A DNA stretch of 12,470 bases from an uncultured bacterium (GTDB lineage: Bacteria; Patescibacteriota; Minisyncoccia; Phycocordibacterales; UBA1006), in assembly GCA_903873095.1 (NCBI GenBank), contig CAIQMU010000021.1:1-12470 (forward strand). Direction: 5' to 3'. Below, one piece after another: positions 11,349 through 12,470 of this stretch (the stretch's first letter is position 1; every line of letters begins with the position of its first letter). A program made the position numbers and the translations under genes. The notes beneath the pieces are model-generated. The model searched no databases and was not told the DNA's origin. It was given only the letters and a program-made list of their open reading frames with translations.

Positions 11349-12437
11349 TTATTCCTCATCTTTCTCCGGTTTTGAAATCTCCAAAACTTCGATTTCAATT
11401 CCACTACCAGTAATTCTCATTACATCCTTATCAATCTTCTTGAGCTCTTTATTGGATGCATTGTAATGATTAATAGTCGTACCAAGCGCATTACCAAGTT
11501 TTCCATGATAATCCTCATATGCTTTCAAATGTTTTCCAAGTTCATCAACGCGCTTGATGATATCCTTTGCTGTTTCCTCGATCTGCATTGCTTTAAGTCC
11601 CTGAAGCACTGTTTGCAAATATGCCAAGAAACTTGTTGGGGAAACGATGATCACGTGATATTTTGATGCTGCACGTTGAATCAAATTTTCAGACTCACCT
11701 GAAAGCCCTCCAACTTTATTCGTAAGCAGATCATAATAAATCGCCTCGTGAGGAATAAACATAAATGCAAAATCGAGTGTATTTTCTGTTGGTCGAATAT
11801 ATTTCGCCGTTTCTGAAATTCGATTTTTCAAGTCGTTCACAAATTGCTTTTCAAGGCGATCTTTTTCTGTTGGATCCTGCATCTCGACCATTTTGTTGTA
11901 ATTTTCAAGTGAAAATTTTGAATCGATCGGGATGATCTTGTCTTTTACGAATACGACCGAGTCCACAATCTCGCCATTCAAAAACGCATACTGCATTTGA
12001 TATGATCCGGGAGGTAAAATATTTTTAAGTAACGTCTCCAAATAATATTCTCCTAAAATTCCACGCTGTTTTGGATTTTTTAAAATATCTTGCAGTGATT
12101 GCAATTGGTCTGCAAACGACATGACTTGTTTTCCTGTTTCTTTTACTTCGGTTAGTTCGCGTGTGATTTCTTGAATTAACTTTTGTGATTCACCGAATTG
12201 GGTTGCAAGGGAAGATTGCATCATGGTCGTTGACTGGTGCATTTTATTGTCCATCGTCTGGGACATGTCGCGCATTTTGGAATCTACTGTGCGTGATACT
12301 TCGTTCAACTGTTGCAAGATCAGTTTTAATCCAGTCTCGTCTTGTTTTATCTCAGGAGCTTTGTGTTCCTTGAAAAACGCCAAGTAGGCGGTGATTAAAA
12401 TCATGATAATTAATAGAATAATAACGAGTGTTTGCAT
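11349..12437 (-). CDS. rmuC: DNA recombination protein RmuC homologue
   Basis: RmuC proteins are membrane-tethered, coiled-coil proteins with a PD-(D/E)XK nuclease-like domain that limit DNA inversions and other rearrangements. From the ATG at 12437 (362 residues): a transmembrane helix (about 3-22), a long coiled coil (about 35-120, LQQLNEVSRTVDSKM, MDNKMHQST), then the nuclease-like domain with RGILGE (125-130), IVDSVVF (D159) and IPIDSKFSLENY (D172, K174), and RAASKYHVIIVSPTSFLAYLQTV further on. The possible active site E130, D159, D172, K174 is intact. An in-frame ATG at 12446 adds three residues but overlaps the TATAAT hexamer, so the ATG at 12437, one base after the predicted +1, is preferred. 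The end is acidic (KPEKDEE). Confidence 0.93.
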   Translation of the reverse strand: MQTLVIILLIIMILITAYLAFFKEHKAPEIKQDETGLKLILQQLNEVSRTVDSKMRDMSQTMDNKMHQSTTMMQSSLATQFGESQKLIQEITRELTEVKETGKQVMSFADQLQSLQDILKNPKQRGILGEYYLETLLKNILPPGSYQMQYAFLNGEIVDSVVFVKDKIIPIDSKFSLENYNKMVEMQDPTEKDRLEKQFVNDLKNRISETAKYIRPTENTLDFAFMFIPHEAIYYDLLTNKVGGLSGESENLIQRAASKYHVIIVSPTSFLAYLQTVLQGLKAMQIEETAKDIIKRVDELGKHLKAYEDYHGKLGNALGTTINHYNASNKELKKIDKDVMRITGSGIEIEVLEISKPEKDEE

Positions 12438-12444
12438 ATAAATC

Positions 12445-12450
12445 ATTATA
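12445..12450 (-). promoter_or_regulatory. -10 element TATAAT of rmuC
   Basis: Consensus TATAAT on the minus strand ends 7 bases before the ATG at 12437; predicted +1 at 12438, so the mRNA would be leaderless. The -35 would fall across the right edge of the window. Confidence 0.6.
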
Positions 12451-12470
12451 TAAAATATAGAAGATAAACG

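Overview
This 12.5 kb window looks like bacterial chromosome with moderate-to-low GC (roughly 30-43% by eye in the lines I counted). The gene mix suggests a Candidate Phyla Radiation (Patescibacteria) or similar reduced genome. It has a class II lysyl-tRNA synthetase, a RecR without zinc-finger cysteines, a four-repeat ribosomal protein S1, a membrane-anchor-free TraG/VirD4-like ATPase with a long proline-rich tail, and a surface protein built from lamin-tail and PKD-like domains. All long reading frames end in TAA or TAG and have no in-frame TGA. The only TGA stop lies inside a terminator hairpin, so the standard bacterial code applies. The lineage call is an inference from gene content, not from a marker phylogeny.

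Layout. Bases 2-1315 hold the 3' part of lysS (its start is outside the window). Bases 1324-2833 hold three accessory genes: an ADP-ribosyltransferase-like protein of unknown function, an unknown acidic protein, and a DUF3800-type protein. The first and third are noticeably more AT-rich than the housekeeping genes around them. Bases 2834-2980 hold a bidirectional terminator, a GC-richer stretch and one perfect DnaA box. On the minus strand, dnaB and recR form an operon (5092 down to 2981). Divergent from dnaB is the TraG/VirD4-like ATPase (5283-7193). It is followed by a terminator and then a two-gene unit of a surface protein and pth (7261-9256, with an 8-bp overlap). A small unknown gene (9308-9511) converges on the S1 gene (minus strand, 10640 or 10700 down to 9531), and they share a terminator. 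A small lipoprotein gene (10834-11085) is divergent from S1. rmuC lies on the minus strand at the right edge.

How the genes fit together. Most are information-processing genes: tRNA charging (lysS), rescue of peptidyl-tRNA (pth), mRNA binding by the ribosome (S1), replicative helicase (dnaB), and recombination or repair (recR, rmuC). The ATPase and the anchored surface protein suggest a DNA- or protein-transport and cell-surface function, but the window contains no other secretion gene to prove it.

The most interesting signal is in the start regions. For at least six genes that begin a transcription unit, a good -10 hexamer ends only 6-10 bases before the start codon. This predicts leaderless or nearly leaderless mRNAs with no room for a Shine-Dalgarno site. 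Genes inside operons (recR, pth) instead keep SD-like sequences. Other points worth a second look are inverted repeats lying on two divergent promoters, the zinc-finger-less RecR, a hairpin starting exactly at a predicted orphan transcription start, and the AT-rich accessory trio. I did not find a multi-gene system that I can call new with confidence.
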